NCBI GenBank assembly: GCA_002499085.1
Contig: DAKD01000030.1
Coordinates: 1 to 56,845 of the forward strand
Direction of reading: 5' to 3'
Origin: Methanomassiliicoccales archaeon UBA280
Lineage (GTDB): Archaea; Thermoplasmatota; Thermoplasmata; SG8-5
Length of the DNA stretch: 56,845 nucleotides
Numbering within the stretch: the first letter of the stretch is position 1; every line of letters starts with the position of its first letter. Below are positions 7,746-16,141 of the stretch, in pieces. Below the pieces are notes generated by a model. The model worked only from the letters and a program-made list of their open reading frames with translations, was not told where the DNA came from and ran no database searches. A program made the position numbers and the translations under genes.

Positions 7746-10700
7746 TCATTTAAAGATTGAGTCGGACAGGACGTCCCTCACGCCCCTGAACCTGTCCATG
7801 TTCCCGTCCCAGTCCTTGAACTCCTTCCCGTAGGCCTTGTCGATGGCCTCGATTGCCTTTTTGGAAATGTTCTGGAGTCCCCTGTCCCTGCCCTTGTAGA
7901 TCAGGCTGAGGCTGTACAACCCCTCCTTTCCCCTGGCTATGAATATTTTATTGTCGCCGAACTCGAGCTTGTCGAGGCTCCAGTTCTTCTCGTCCTTGAA
8001 GCTGTCCTTGATGAAGTCCTGTATGGCCGTGAACATGCTGCTGAAGATCTGGGTGTCCATGTCCGGTATCATCCTGTTGGTGCTGTGGGCCAGCAGCGCG
8101 CCGTCCTTGTAGATGAGGAATGCCTGCTCGATAACGGGCTTTCTCATGGCCGCGGCGAGCAGTATGATGGCGGCAATCGCGATTATCACTATCAGGGCAA
8201 GGATCCAGCTCGGCAGGGATTCGGGCGTTTCCGGAGGGTACTCGACCAGGATGTTGATCTGGAGATATGTCTGGGCGTAGCCGTCCGATACCGTTACGGT
8301 GACTATGTCATTCACCGAAACCGCGCACCTGAAGGTGATGTTGAGCCCGTTCACGGTGGCGTATTCCGAGTCAACTGACAGGATGAGCTGGTCCAGGGCA
8401 TTGTCCACGTCCGAGAGGTAAGGGCTGAGGTCCAGGACCCATGTCACATTGACCCGGCCAACCTGGTCAGGCACTGCTGCGGCAACAGGAGGGTCGTTCA
8501 CGGGATTCACTGTGACCAGGACCGTGTCCTCCACGAGTGCCCCCGAGGGGTCCAGCGCCCTGAATGTGACTGATTCCTGGCCGTACCAGTTCAGCTCCGG
8601 CACTATTTGGACGGTCGAGTTGACGTCCATGATGGTGACGGTGAGATGCCTCTCCCCGTAGGTGTAAATCAATGCATCGCCGTCCCTGTCCAAGAAATAA
8701 TTGCTGATGTTGAAACCGTAATGCACCGTGTCCTCGTTGAAAGTTATGTCAGGCATTATGCCCACCAGCTCCGGCGGGAAGTCGTCGCTCACCGTAACTG
8801 TTATGGAATCCCAGTCCGAGCCGTAGCCGTCCGAGACTGTGATGTTCAGGGTCTGCGGCATGCCCACCAGGTCCTGGGAGTAATTGAGTATGATGGCAGT
8901 GTTCCTCGCAGGGTCCACCCTGGCATGCACATTGTCCGAGAGGATCAGCACCAGTTCGGAGAAGGCACTGTCCGGGTCTGCGATGTACGGCGCCAGGTCT
9001 ATCCTGTAATCCCAGTCGTAGTGCACCGTGAGATCCGGAACCCCTTCGATCACCGGCGGCACATTGGCCTGTGCCTCCTGCAGCACGTTCACAGTCACGG
9101 AATTCGACCTCACAGCGATTTGTTCGATTCCGGACTGGCTCGAATAATTGACGTCAAAGTGTGTCTGTATGCTACCGGACATCTGGGTACCGACGCCGCA
9201 TACCAGGTTGAACGAATTCTGGCCTTCCGGAGCGGAGTCGAATGTCCACGCGAGGACGGTCTGCGTCACGACTGGCGCAGAGCCCGAAGTGTCAGAGATG
9301 TAGGAGAGTCCCGACCTCAGCGTGAAATTCAGCCTGACATCCTTTGCGGCCTCTGTGCCGCTGTTTCCGAAGCTGATTACGTACATGACGCTCTTGCCTG
9401 CCAGAACGGAAGTGATGTTCGCAGCCAGGGTCGCAGTCAGTTCCGGTGCCGTGGCATTGGCAACGAAGGTCACGGTCTTGGTCCCGCCCGAGCTTATCTG
9501 CGCCGTGACCCTGTTGAGGCCCGCTGCCGGTCCCAAAGTTAAAGTTGTGCTCGCCCTGCCGTTGGCTCCCGTGTCCGCGACCGCGGCTCCGACCGAGCCA
9601 CCGCCGCCCGTCACATTGAACCAGACCCTCACGCCCGACGCGGGAACGCTTGTCTGGGTCCTCACTTCGATTGTGAGAGGCAAAGGCAGGACAGAGGATA
9701 TCGACCCGGACTGGTTGTTTCCCGAGACTAGGAAGATGCTGTAAACCTGGGGAATGACCGGGGGCGGGAGGCATACTGCAGAGAATGCGACCGAATCTCC
9801 CGGTACGGATGCGCTGGTCGCAGTCGCATTGTACCAGCCAGCAAGGTTCCCGAGAGCCAACTTCGTCCCCGAGAGGCCCGAGGCGTCGGTCGCATTGTTG
9901 GCCGGAGTCAGGGAATGGCCTGTTGCCCCGGCCGGGAATGACGCTATCGCCCATGCGACGGGCGTCCCCGGCACAATATTGCCGAAGGCATCCTCCGCCC
10001 TGACAATGAAGGGTTGGGGGAGGGTCTGGCTGACATTGCCCTGCTGACCGTTCCCCGAGACATACACGAGGTCGGAGGGGACACCGGCCTGCACGTTGAT
10101 GCCGACGGTGTCCTCCTTCCCGCTGCAACTGGCCTTGACGGTATCTGTCACCCACGCCGTCTGGCCCGCAGTGTACGTTGCAGAGTACACGCCTCCTCCT
10201 ATTTCCGACACCCCTGTCAGAAACGCTCCACTCAGGTTAGGTGCGAATGAAAGGATTATTGTCTGCCCAGCCATGCCTCCCCCGCCCGTGTCGTTCGCCC
10301 ATATCGTGAGGGTCGCCTGCTGCGTCACCTTTACCGCTGTGGCGTTTGAAGATATCTCGATTGTGTTCAGCGGCAATGCTGAAACCTGGATGGGCGCCTT
10401 CCCCCACTTGCCCCCGGAAGTGGCATTGACCACATCCACAACTCCCCCGGTCGAACCGGCCGTGTAAGATGCAGAGTATGTTCCGTCGTTATTGTCTGTG
10501 GCCGTCGGGCTCAGGGTGCCCCCGCTCGGGTTGGAGTCGAAGGCCATTGCCACAGTGAGTCCTGTGATCCCGTTCCCGAAGGAATCGTTCGCCCAGATTG
10601 TGACTGCCGAGGTTCCGAGAGGGGCAACCGCTGTCGGATTGGGCCTGGTCTGCAATGTGGCCAATGGCCCAATCGTGGCATTGGCATGCAGCCAATCGAT

Positions 10701-11774
10701 GTATGTCGGCCCTGCTATGCCTGTGAATCCCATCCCGGTCGCGCTAATATTGTAGGCTCCGGGCCTGCTGCCGAGCTGTATCGTGACATTGGCATAGCCA
10801 AGAGAATTGCTGTAGGCAGTATGCCATGCAAGTCCGGATTCAGCGAATCCGTGACCGACGGAACCGGGAGGCGCGGTCATCGTGAAATTGACCGGCGCCC
10901 CGCTCACATTCCCCCCGGTCTGGTTCTTGGTGCGCACGCTGAGCGGCTGCGCCAGGACGGTTCCTACTTCGGCTGTCTGGTTGCTCCCCGATACGTAATC
11001 CAGATGGTCCGGCGGGTCTGCCGGGCTGTGATAGATGATATCGCCCCAGGTGTCGGGTTTGTCGCAGTACTCGGTCGCCGGGTTTATCCCTGTGCCCTGT
11101 TTGTCCGGCCACCAGACATGGATATTGTCGGCCTGCCCGTACCCGTGTACCGTGAACCCGGCTATCTTCCCGTCGGGGGGATTTGCCTCGCCCCATGCTG
11201 CCGCGATCGGCAGCATGAACTCGTAGGTGTTGTTCACGGTTTTCTCGCCGTCAGCGGCAAACCCGGCCGGCCAGGGATTCGGGGTTCCAAGGTTGTCCGA
11301 GTACTTGACCCAGGCAGCTCCGTCGCCGTAATACAGCAAATAATCATCCACGCCTGCAGTGGTGCCCTTGGCCACCAGCTTCATGTCTTGATTGTCCGGG
11401 TTGGAGGTTGCATCGTGGTCAGTGTCGAAGCATATCTCGCACCTGTCGTTCGGGTTCATGCTGGTGTCACCGCAGAACTCGACCCCCACGAACAGGGATG
11501 TGGCATTGAAGAATGTCCTGATGGTGAGGTTCCAGCCGTTGGTGATCAGCGTTGTCTTGGTCACTGAGGTCGTCGGTGCTGTCCACGCCGGCTCGCCCAG
11601 GAACCCGTCCACGGCGATTGGGCTGTCTATGAAATAGGAATCTATGATGTAAGGCGGCCCGAGCGGCACGGGCTGCGGGTTGCATCCTGCGGCCGGGCCA
11701 AGTGCCGGAAGCATCAGCATGGCGAATGCGAGTATGCATGATGGCATTACCCTCCACGAACATTCCCGATCCAT
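7746..11774 (-). CDS. Giant single-pass surface receptor/adhesin with cytoplasmic alpha-beta domain
   Basis: A 1342-residue type I membrane protein. A signal peptide (1-30) precedes a CBM9-like beta-sandwich (about 45-250; VDGFLGEPAWTAPT). Then come several invasin/Big-1-like Ig domains (about 255-780), a DUF11-type repeat (about 790-905), three cadherin/Ig-like repeats (about 905-1185; DGYGSDWDSITVTVSD type), one membrane helix (about 1190-1210) and a cytoplasmic domain of about 130 residues (QAFLIYKDGALLAHSTNRM...). The last resembles longin/roadblock-sized small alpha-beta domains, which bind small GTPases elsewhere (inference). It is the last gene of a tight operon with V4R and GTPase genes; GGGTGATG lies just before the ATG. 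It probably senses or binds surfaces and signals to the GTPases. Confidence 0.8.
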   Translation of the reverse strand: MDRECSWRVMPSCILAFAMLMLPALGPAAGCNPQPVPLGPPYIIDSYFIDSPIAVDGFLGEPAWTAPTTSVTKTTLITNGWNLTIRTFFNATSLFVGVEFCGDTSMNPNDRCEICFDTDHDATSNPDNQDMKLVAKGTTAGVDDYLLYYGDGAAWVKYSDNLGTPNPWPAGFAADGEKTVNNTYEFMLPIAAAWGEANPPDGKIAGFTVHGYGQADNIHVWWPDKQGTGINPATEYCDKPDTWGDIIYHSPADPPDHLDYVSGSNQTAEVGTVLAQPLSVRTKNQTGGNVSGAPVNFTMTAPPGSVGHGFAESGLAWHTAYSNSLGYANVTIQLGSRPGAYNISATGMGFTGIAGPTYIDWLHANATIGPLATLQTRPNPTAVAPLGTSAVTIWANDSFGNGITGLTVAMAFDSNPSGGTLSPTATDNNDGTYSASYTAGSTGGVVDVVNATSGGKWGKAPIQVSALPLNTIEISSNATAVKVTQQATLTIWANDTGGGGMAGQTIILSFAPNLSGAFLTGVSEIGGGVYSATYTAGQTAWVTDTVKASCSGKEDTVGINVQAGVPSDLVYVSGNGQQGNVSQTLPQPFIVRAEDAFGNIVPGTPVAWAIASFPAGATGHSLTPANNATDASGLSGTKLALGNLAGWYNATATSASVPGDSVAFSAVCLPPPVIPQVYSIFLVSGNNQSGSISSVLPLPLTIEVRTQTSVPASGVRVWFNVTGGGGSVGAAVADTGANGRASTTLTLGPAAGLNRVTAQISSGGTKTVTFVANATAPELTATLAANITSVLAGKSVMYVISFGNSGTEAAKDVRLNFTLRSGLSYISDTSGSAPVVTQTVLAWTFDSAPEGQNSFNLVCGVGTQMSGSIQTHFDVNYSSQSGIEQIAVRSNSVTVNVLQEAQANVPPVIEGVPDLTVHYDWDYRIDLAPYIADPDSAFSELVLILSDNVHARVDPARNTAIILNYSQDLVGMPQTLNITVSDGYGSDWDSITVTVSDDFPPELVGIMPDITFNEDTVHYGFNISNYFLDRDGDALIYTYGERHLTVTIMDVNSTVQIVPELNWYGQESVTFRALDPSGALVEDTVLVTVNPVNDPPVAAAVPDQVGRVNVTWVLDLSPYLSDVDNALDQLILSVDSEYATVNGLNITFRCAVSVNDIVTVTVSDGYAQTYLQINILVEYPPETPESLPSWILALIVIIAIAAIILLAAAMRKPVIEQAFLIYKDGALLAHSTNRMIPDMDTQIFSSMFTAIQDFIKDSFKDEKNWSLDKLEFGDNKIFIARGKEGLYSLSLIYKGRDRGLQNISKKAIEAIDKAYGKEFKDWDGNMDRFRGVRDVLSDSIFK

Positions 11775-11778
11775 GACA

Positions 11779-12231
11779 TCACCCCGACTTTTCCTCTGTA
11801 AGCCTGAAAACGCAGTGCTTGCCGCCCTTGGACACGCATTTCTCCTCGGTGCAGAAATGCGGCTGGTTGGTTATACCGGCCATCAGCCCGCCCAGGAAAC
11901 CCCTTGTGAAGTCGCAGCCCTTGCCCCCGTATGTCGATTCTAGCGTCTCGAGGAGTATTATCTCCACTACATCGCCCTTCACGGTTATGGACTTGGGTCT
12001 TGCCAGGCCCATCTCCATCCATATCTCCTCCAGATAATTTATGGCCCCCCTGCCCTGGGCAGTGAGGTTGAGGTCTCTGGCGTTGATGTGCCCGCACTTG
12101 TACCCGAACCTGAAGAGGAAGCTTCTCGCAAGCGCGGCGCCGAGCACGGCCATGAGCTCGTCCTGGAGCGTCTTGATGGCCTCGCCCGACATGATGAAGA
12201 AGCCCTGGGTGCCGGACGTATCCTCAGCCAT
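11779..12231 (-). CDS. V4R-domain protein (Bet3/TRAPP-related fold)
   Basis: A 150-residue protein matching the V4R (4-vinyl reductase) domain: helical N-terminal half, then LARSFLFRFGYKCG, a strand-rich middle, and the C-terminal Cys cluster (CTEEKCVSKGGKHCVFRL, about 126-143) that often binds a metal or ligand. V4R domains share the fold of Bet3, the core of the eukaryotic TRAPP complexes that activate Rab GTPases (established knowledge). The start codon overlaps the end of the upstream GTPase gene by 8 nt and the receptor gene follows after 4 nt, so it is translationally coupled to both. It may be a small-molecule sensor or GTPase regulator. Confidence 0.8.
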   Translation of the reverse strand: MAEDTSGTQGFFIMSGEAIKTLQDELMAVLGAALARSFLFRFGYKCGHINARDLNLTAQGRGAINYLEEIWMEMGLARPKSITVKGDVVEIILLETLESTYGGKGCDFTRGFLGGLMAGITNQPHFCTEEKCVSKGGKHCVFRLTEEKSG

Positions 12232-12709
12232 GGATTATCCTCTCCGCCAGTGTTGTGAAAGCCTTCTCCACGTTATCGCCGGTCTTCGCGCTGGTGCTGA
12301 GGGTATCGAAGCCCTTGGCCTCGAGGTCTGCCGGCCCGAACTCGTGATTCGGAAGGTCGGACTTGTTGCCCAGAACGATGACAGGTACCTCTCCGGCCTT
12401 CGAGAACAGTGTGCTTTTCCATTCCTCCAGGGAATCGGCCGTCTCCTTCCTTGTCATGTCGCAGACGAGCAGCGCGCCCTTGGCCCCGGAATAATACGCC
12501 GGGTGGAGCGCGAATGTCTGGCCCGCAAGGTCCCATATCATGAGCACGACCGTGTCGTCCCCGATTTTCAGTTTCTTGTTCACGGGCTTCGCGCCGATCG
12601 TGCTCAGGTACTTGTCGTCGAACATGTTGTCGACATACTTGCGCACAAGGGACGTCTTTCCCACCGCCGGATTCCCCAGCATGACTATTTTCCTTATGTA
12701 ATCCGCCAT
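12224..12709 (-). CDS. Ras/Rab-like small GTPase 1
   Basis: A 161-residue small GTPase with all guanine-nucleotide motifs: G1 GNPAVGKTS (12-20), a candidate G2 Thr in YLSTIGAK (about 34-41), G3 WDLAGQ (about 59-64), G4 NKSD (about 114-117), G5 TSAK (about 139-142). There is no C-terminal cysteine for prenylation and no membrane helix, so membrane recruitment would need a partner. It sits between GTPase 2 (3-nt gap) and the V4R gene (8-nt overlap). The catalytic Gln of the G3 motif is present, so intrinsic or GAP-stimulated hydrolysis is expected. Confidence 0.9.
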   Translation of the reverse strand: MADYIRKIVMLGNPAVGKTSLVRKYVDNMFDDKYLSTIGAKPVNKKLKIGDDTVVLMIWDLAGQTFALHPAYYSGAKGALLVCDMTRKETADSLEEWKSTLFSKAGEVPVIVLGNKSDLPNHEFGPADLEAKGFDTLSTSAKTGDNVEKAFTTLAERIIHG

Positions 12710-12712
12710 CGC

Positions 12713-13537
12713 TCACCCGTTGCACCTGTCGCATGCCTTCTTCAGCTCGTGTTTCAGGTTGTTGGCATGCTCCTCGCCCTTGAAATCGTGGATCACGGGC
12801 ACCAGATTGGCCGCAAGCACCCTGGCCTGGTTGACCGTTATGGCCTGGAAATCTATCTCCAGGTTGGCCATCTGCTTCCTTATGACATGCATACCCATCT
12901 CATGGTCCCCCAATGTGTCGCAGAATCTCATCATCACGTAATCCAGGAGTGTCTGGGGCGTGTCGAAATGCTCCGGGACGCCGTTCGTTGTCGGCGCAGT
13001 CGGCTCGGCGTCGGGGAGCGGCCTGCCTGCCTTGAGCATCATTCCAGCCATGTCAGAGAATGCCTTCTCCACATTGTCGCCTGTCTTGGCGCTTGTGAGG
13101 TAGACAGGAAGACCCAATGTGTCCAGGGACGCCTTTATCGATTTGACGGCCTCCTTGTTCTGCGCAGCCAGGTCCGTCTTGTTCACCAGAACGCTGACCG
13201 GCGCATCCTGGCCGGCATGCTCCCGGAAACTGCTCACCCAGTCGCTCAGATGCTGGATAGTGTCGGGCTTTGTAACATCGCAGACGGCAAAGCCGGCCGT
13301 CGCGTTCTTGAAGGCCGCGGCATGGATCCTCTTGAACTCCCGCTGGCCGGAAATGTCCCACAGCATCATGGTCACGTCATTTCCTGACTGGACCTTGACA
13401 GATTTCTTCGATATCACCGTTCCCAGGGTTGAAATGTACTTGTCGTCGTATTTCCCAGTGACGAACCGCTTGACAAGCGATGTCTTTCCCACGCTCGGGT
13501 CCCCGCAAATGCACACCTTCCTCACTATCTCCGACAT
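12713..13537 (-). CDS. Ras/Rab-like small GTPase 2 with C-terminal extension
   Basis: A 274-residue protein. An N-terminal GTPase domain has G1 GDPSVGKTS (12-20), G3 WDISGQ (about 60-65), G4 NKTD (about 116-119) and G5 TSAK (about 145-148). A Pro-rich linker (about 170-190) leads to an extra helical domain of about 85 residues (about 190-274) ending CDRCNG. I do not recognise the extension; it could be an oligomerisation or effector module. The CxxC end could bind metal. It starts 2 nt after the small RHH-like gene and lies 3 nt before GTPase 1, so it is operonic. Confidence 0.88.
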   Translation of the reverse strand: MSEIVRKVCICGDPSVGKTSLVKRFVTGKYDDKYISTLGTVISKKSVKVQSGNDVTMMLWDISGQREFKRIHAAAFKNATAGFAVCDVTKPDTIQHLSDWVSSFREHAGQDAPVSVLVNKTDLAAQNKEAVKSIKASLDTLGLPVYLTSAKTGDNVEKAFSDMAGMMLKAGRPLPDAEPTAPTTNGVPEHFDTPQTLLDYVMMRFCDTLGDHEMGMHVIRKQMANLEIDFQAITVNQARVLAANLVPVIHDFKGEEHANNLKHELKKACDRCNG

Positions 13538-13539
13538 CC

Positions 13540-13800
13540 CTAAACCTCCTTCAAAACGTCTCTCTCGTAATCCTTGGCGATGTTCTCCAGGGCCGAAGTT
13601 CCGTGGATCAGCTGCTCCAGCTTCTTCTCCTTGGCCACGCGCAGATGAAGCCAGTTCGCTATCGCCGCCCTCATGGCCTCCGAGGTGTTGATTGAATTGG
13701 ACTTGCAGTATTCCACGAACTCGTTGGCAATGTCCACGAAATCCTCGGTCACGATGAAATGAATCTGGTCGCCCTTCCTGAAACTTCTCCCTTTCTTCAT
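13540..13800 (-). CDS. Ribbon-helix-helix-like small DNA-binding protein
   Basis: An 86-residue basic protein: after MKKGRSFRKG comes a strand (DQIHFIVTE), a first helix (FVDIANEFVEYCK), a turn (SNSINTS) and a second helix (EAMRAAIANWLHLR), the order expected of a ribbon-helix-helix fold, then a charged C-terminal helix (about 55-86). The ATG at 13800 was chosen because a TTATATATT TATA box at about 13820-13830 is centred 26 nt upstream (leaderless); an in-frame ATG at 13842 would lie upstream of that box. A 7-bp dyad operator candidate precedes the promoter. It is probably the local regulator of the GTPase/receptor operon. Confidence 0.65.
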   Translation of the reverse strand: MKKGRSFRKGDQIHFIVTEDFVDIANEFVEYCKSNSINTSEAMRAAIANWLHLRVAKEKKLEQLIHGTSALENIAKDYERDVLKEV

Positions 13801-13844
13801 CCGAGCGGCAATGCGTGATTCAATATATAATGTTTTTGACAATC

Positions 13845-13862
13845 ATGTACATGTTTGTACAT
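13845..13862. promoter_or_regulatory. Dyad operator candidate ATGTACA-TGTT-TGTACAT
   Basis: A perfect 7-bp inverted repeat with a 4-nt spacer lies about 15-20 nt upstream of the TATA box of the RHH-like gene, where archaeal transcription factors commonly bind. RHH proteins bind short dyads as dimers of dimers, so autoregulation is plausible. A half-site-like GTACATG also occurs at 19063-19069, but without a dyad. Function is inferred from position only. Confidence 0.5.
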
Positions 13863-13911
13863 CAATAGGACAAAATAGTAATTTGACCTGAAACTGGGCG
13901 AAATAAGAGAA

Positions 13912-14385
13912 TCAAAGCCTGGCTGCAAGGTCCATGAAGACCCGGTCGACGTTCTCTCCTGTCTTAGCGCTAGTCCTGTGACCGGTGTAACCCATTTCTT
14001 TGACGCCGCCGCAGCTGTCAGCATCCGAAAGGTCGGATTTGTTCCCTGCCACTATGACAGGAATATCCCCTACCTTGTTCCTTATCACACTGTGCCATTG
14101 GAGAACTGATTCGAAGCTGGCATGCCTGTTGAGGTCACAGACGAGTACAGCGCCGTGAGCGTCCGAGATAAAGGCGGGATGCAGCTTCATGGTGTGGCCG
14201 GCCACGTCCCAGATGGTCAAGTTGATGGTTCTGTCGCTCACTTGGACGGTTTTCTTGTAAGGGACAGCTCCGGCAGTCGGCTTGTATGATTCCGGAAATA
14301 CCCGATTCACGAAATATTGGACGAGCGCGGTCTTGCCCACGCCAGAGTCGCCGAGGACGACGAGCTTCCTCTCAACCGTGCCCAT
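13912..14385 (-). CDS. Ras/Rab-like small GTPase 3 (Gln to His in G3)
   Basis: A 157-residue small GTPase: G1 GDSGVGKTA (12-20), G3 WDVAGH, G4 NKSD, G5 TSAK. The usual catalytic Gln of WDxxGQ is His, as in some GTPases with altered hydrolysis; the other two GTPases of the cluster keep Gln. The start at 14385 is supported by GGGAGGAAAC immediately upstream; a start at 14403 would leave that site inside the gene. It is the first gene of the leftward cluster, separated from the RHH-like gene by 111 nt containing a second promoter. It ends without a lipidation motif. Confidence 0.87.
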   Translation of the reverse strand: MGTVERKLVVLGDSGVGKTALVQYFVNRVFPESYKPTAGAVPYKKTVQVSDRTINLTIWDVAGHTMKLHPAFISDAHGAVLVCDLNRHASFESVLQWHSVIRNKVGDIPVIVAGNKSDLSDADSCGGVKEMGYTGHRTSAKTGENVDRVFMDLAARL

Positions 14386-14483
14386 GTTTCCTCCCTGCTC
14401 CAAGCCTATGCTCCATAATTAATGAATATACATAGTATTATTTAAACATAAATATTGAAATTAATCAAATGTTAATGAATCGC

Positions 14484-15773
14484 TCAATGAAAGAACTTTT
14501 CACTAGATTTTTGAGCCTGTTCAGCAATCTCGCTCTGGTCCACCGTCAGAAGTTTCCTGTCCTTCATGACAATCCTTCCCGCGACAACAGTGTCGCGGAC
14601 GCAGTCGCTCTGGCAGGAATACACCAGGTTGGAGATCAGGTTCTCGCGGAATGTCGGGACCATTGCCGGATTCCCCAGGTCGATGACGGCAAGGTCGGCG
14701 ATCTTCCCGGGCTCGATGCTTCCCAAATCCTTCTCCATCTTCAATGCCCGGGCGCCCTCTGCCGTGGCCATGTCAAAAACCCTCTGGGCAGGCATCATGG
14801 AAGCGTCCAGGCGCTGGGCTTTGTGAAGCAATGCGCATGTCTTCATCTCGCCCCACATGTCGAGCCTGTTCTGGGACGAGCATCCGTCCGTGCCCAGGCC
14901 TACCGGCATCCCCGCAGCCTGCATCTCCGGGACAGGGGCCTCCTGGCCGCTGGCAAGTTTCATGTTGGATACCGGACAGTGCGCGACGCTCACGCCGCGT
15001 TCGGCCATCCTGCGTATCTCGTTCATGGTCAGCCAGGCGCAGTGCGCCGCCAGCAGCTTGTCGCTCAGGAACCCTATGTCGTACAGCCAGTCCGCCGGTC
15101 TCTTTCCGGTCGATGCCTGATGGTCGTAAACCTCCTTCCGCGTCTCGGAAAGGTGTATGTGAAGGAGCGTGTCCTTCCTGTAGGCCAGGTCTTTGGCCTT
15201 CAGCAATGTCTCCTCGGAACAGACATAGACGCCCTGCAGAGCGGCAAACGGATGGACGTTCGGGATATCCCTGTGGCCGTCAATGAAATTCCCGCAGTTG
15301 GCAAGCGGGCTTCCCTTCTGAGTCGTGAACTTATCGTCGAGAACCACCCAGCCCAGGAACCCCCTGATTCCGGATTCCTGTACCGCCTTGGCTACCATAT
15401 CCTGGCCGTAGTACATGTCAACGAATGACGTGCAGCCCGAGCGCAGCATCTCGATTGCGCCCAGCCTTGCCCCCAGCAGGATGTCGTCCGGCGTCCTGAG
15501 CGCGTCTACCCTGAAAGTTTTCTCCAGGAATCCGCCCAGGTTCATGTCGTCGGCAATGCCTCGCATCAGGGTCATGGCGATATGGGTGTGGGCGTTTATC
15601 AGCCCGGGTATCACGGCGCAGCCCTTGGCATCGACAATTTCGTCTGCCTTCCCGACTTTCCCGACCTGGCTGATGCGGCCGTTCTCGATGAGAATGTCGG
15701 TCTTCAGAATCTCGCGCTTCGGGTTCTGGGTGACGACCCAACCGCCCTTTACCGCAAGGCTTTCCGAACTCAT
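14484..15773 (-). CDS. mtaD: Amidohydrolase, MTA/SAH (5'-deoxyadenosine-type) deaminase
   Basis: A 429-residue metal-dependent deaminase. The metal site is visible as NAHTHIAMTLMRG (about 61-73), HIHLSE (about 210-215), AAHCAWL (about 250) and GTDGCSSQN (about 298-306). The composition around HTHxAMTLMRGIADD matches the methylthioadenosine/S-adenosylhomocysteine/5'-deoxyadenosine deaminases, which convert SAH to S-inosylhomocysteine in archaea lacking SAH hydrolase routes. This would complement the methionine cluster at 47.9-50.6 kb. The start at 15773 is supported by TTATATACAA centred 25 nt upstream (leaderless). Substrate preference within the family is uncertain. Confidence 0.87.
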   Translation of the reverse strand: MSSESLAVKGGWVVTQNPKREILKTDILIENGRISQVGKVGKADEIVDAKGCAVIPGLINAHTHIAMTLMRGIADDMNLGGFLEKTFRVDALRTPDDILLGARLGAIEMLRSGCTSFVDMYYGQDMVAKAVQESGIRGFLGWVVLDDKFTTQKGSPLANCGNFIDGHRDIPNVHPFAALQGVYVCSEETLLKAKDLAYRKDTLLHIHLSETRKEVYDHQASTGKRPADWLYDIGFLSDKLLAAHCAWLTMNEIRRMAERGVSVAHCPVSNMKLASGQEAPVPEMQAAGMPVGLGTDGCSSQNRLDMWGEMKTCALLHKAQRLDASMMPAQRVFDMATAEGARALKMEKDLGSIEPGKIADLAVIDLGNPAMVPTFRENLISNLVYSCQSDCVRDTVVAGRIVMKDRKLLTVDQSEIAEQAQKSSEKFFH

Positions 15774-15916
15774 GATTATGGCATGGCTTGATTGTATATA
15801 ACAATGTTGGGCTGTTGAAATTTGATTAGGGGCTTGGGACTGGCTTGTCGATTGCTGGTTAGGGTCCAGGGGCTTGGGGGCACGAAACTTGCCTGGGCGA
15901 ATGCCAGGCAAGAATC
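15774..15916. other. Amidohydrolase promoter and degenerate repeat material
   Basis: Holds the amidohydrolase TATA box (about 15793-15803), then GGGTCCAGGGGCTTGGGGG-like sequence (15850-15880) that resembles a decayed end of repeat family A, and a perfect 9-bp hairpin CTTGCCTGG / CCAGGCAAG (about 15888-15912). No coding sequence is seen. Confidence 0.5.
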
Positions 15917-16140
15917 GAATGCGGCTCCCGACAAATAACAACGCAGCATTCCCACCCGGCGACAATCTATTGGCATATTCGAGGGTCGCAGCAATATAGA
16001 TCGATGTGTGAGCAATCGGTGAACGCCGATGCACAATACCACGATGACAAGGCGTTCGCCTCGAATTGCCAGAGATTATTATAACGCAATTCGCTCAGAG
16101 AGCCGGTAATTCCACCATCTTGGAAGCAATGAATTACCGG
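15917..16140 (+). repeat. Four-hairpin dispersed element family B, copy 1
   Basis: 224 nt. Hairpin arms: P0 GAATGC (15917-15922)/GCATTC (15946-15951); P1 GCGAC (15959-15963)/GTCGC (15985-15989); P2 GGTGAACGCC (16018-16027)/GGCGTTCGCC (16051-16060); P3 CCGGTAATTC (16103-16112)/GAATTACCGG (16131-16140). Copies 2 and 3 (46743-46965 and 55871-56095) have the same order and spacing with different but complementary arm sequences. The right end of P3 stops 1 nt before the stop codon of the convergent Xer gene. Confidence 0.85.
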
Positions 16141-16141
16141 G

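Noticed and set aside
8085..9542. Long rightward open frames opposite the receptor gene
   Set aside because: They are complements of a GC-rich coding frame, rich in Arg/His/Gly, without domains or start signals; the leftward gene has clear domains.
15917..16140. Family B read as integron attC sites beside a tyrosine recombinase
   Set aside because: The arms do not carry the R'/R'' core GTTRRRY/RYYYAAC, the elements are not in a gene-cassette array, and the Xer lacks the IntI-specific insertion.
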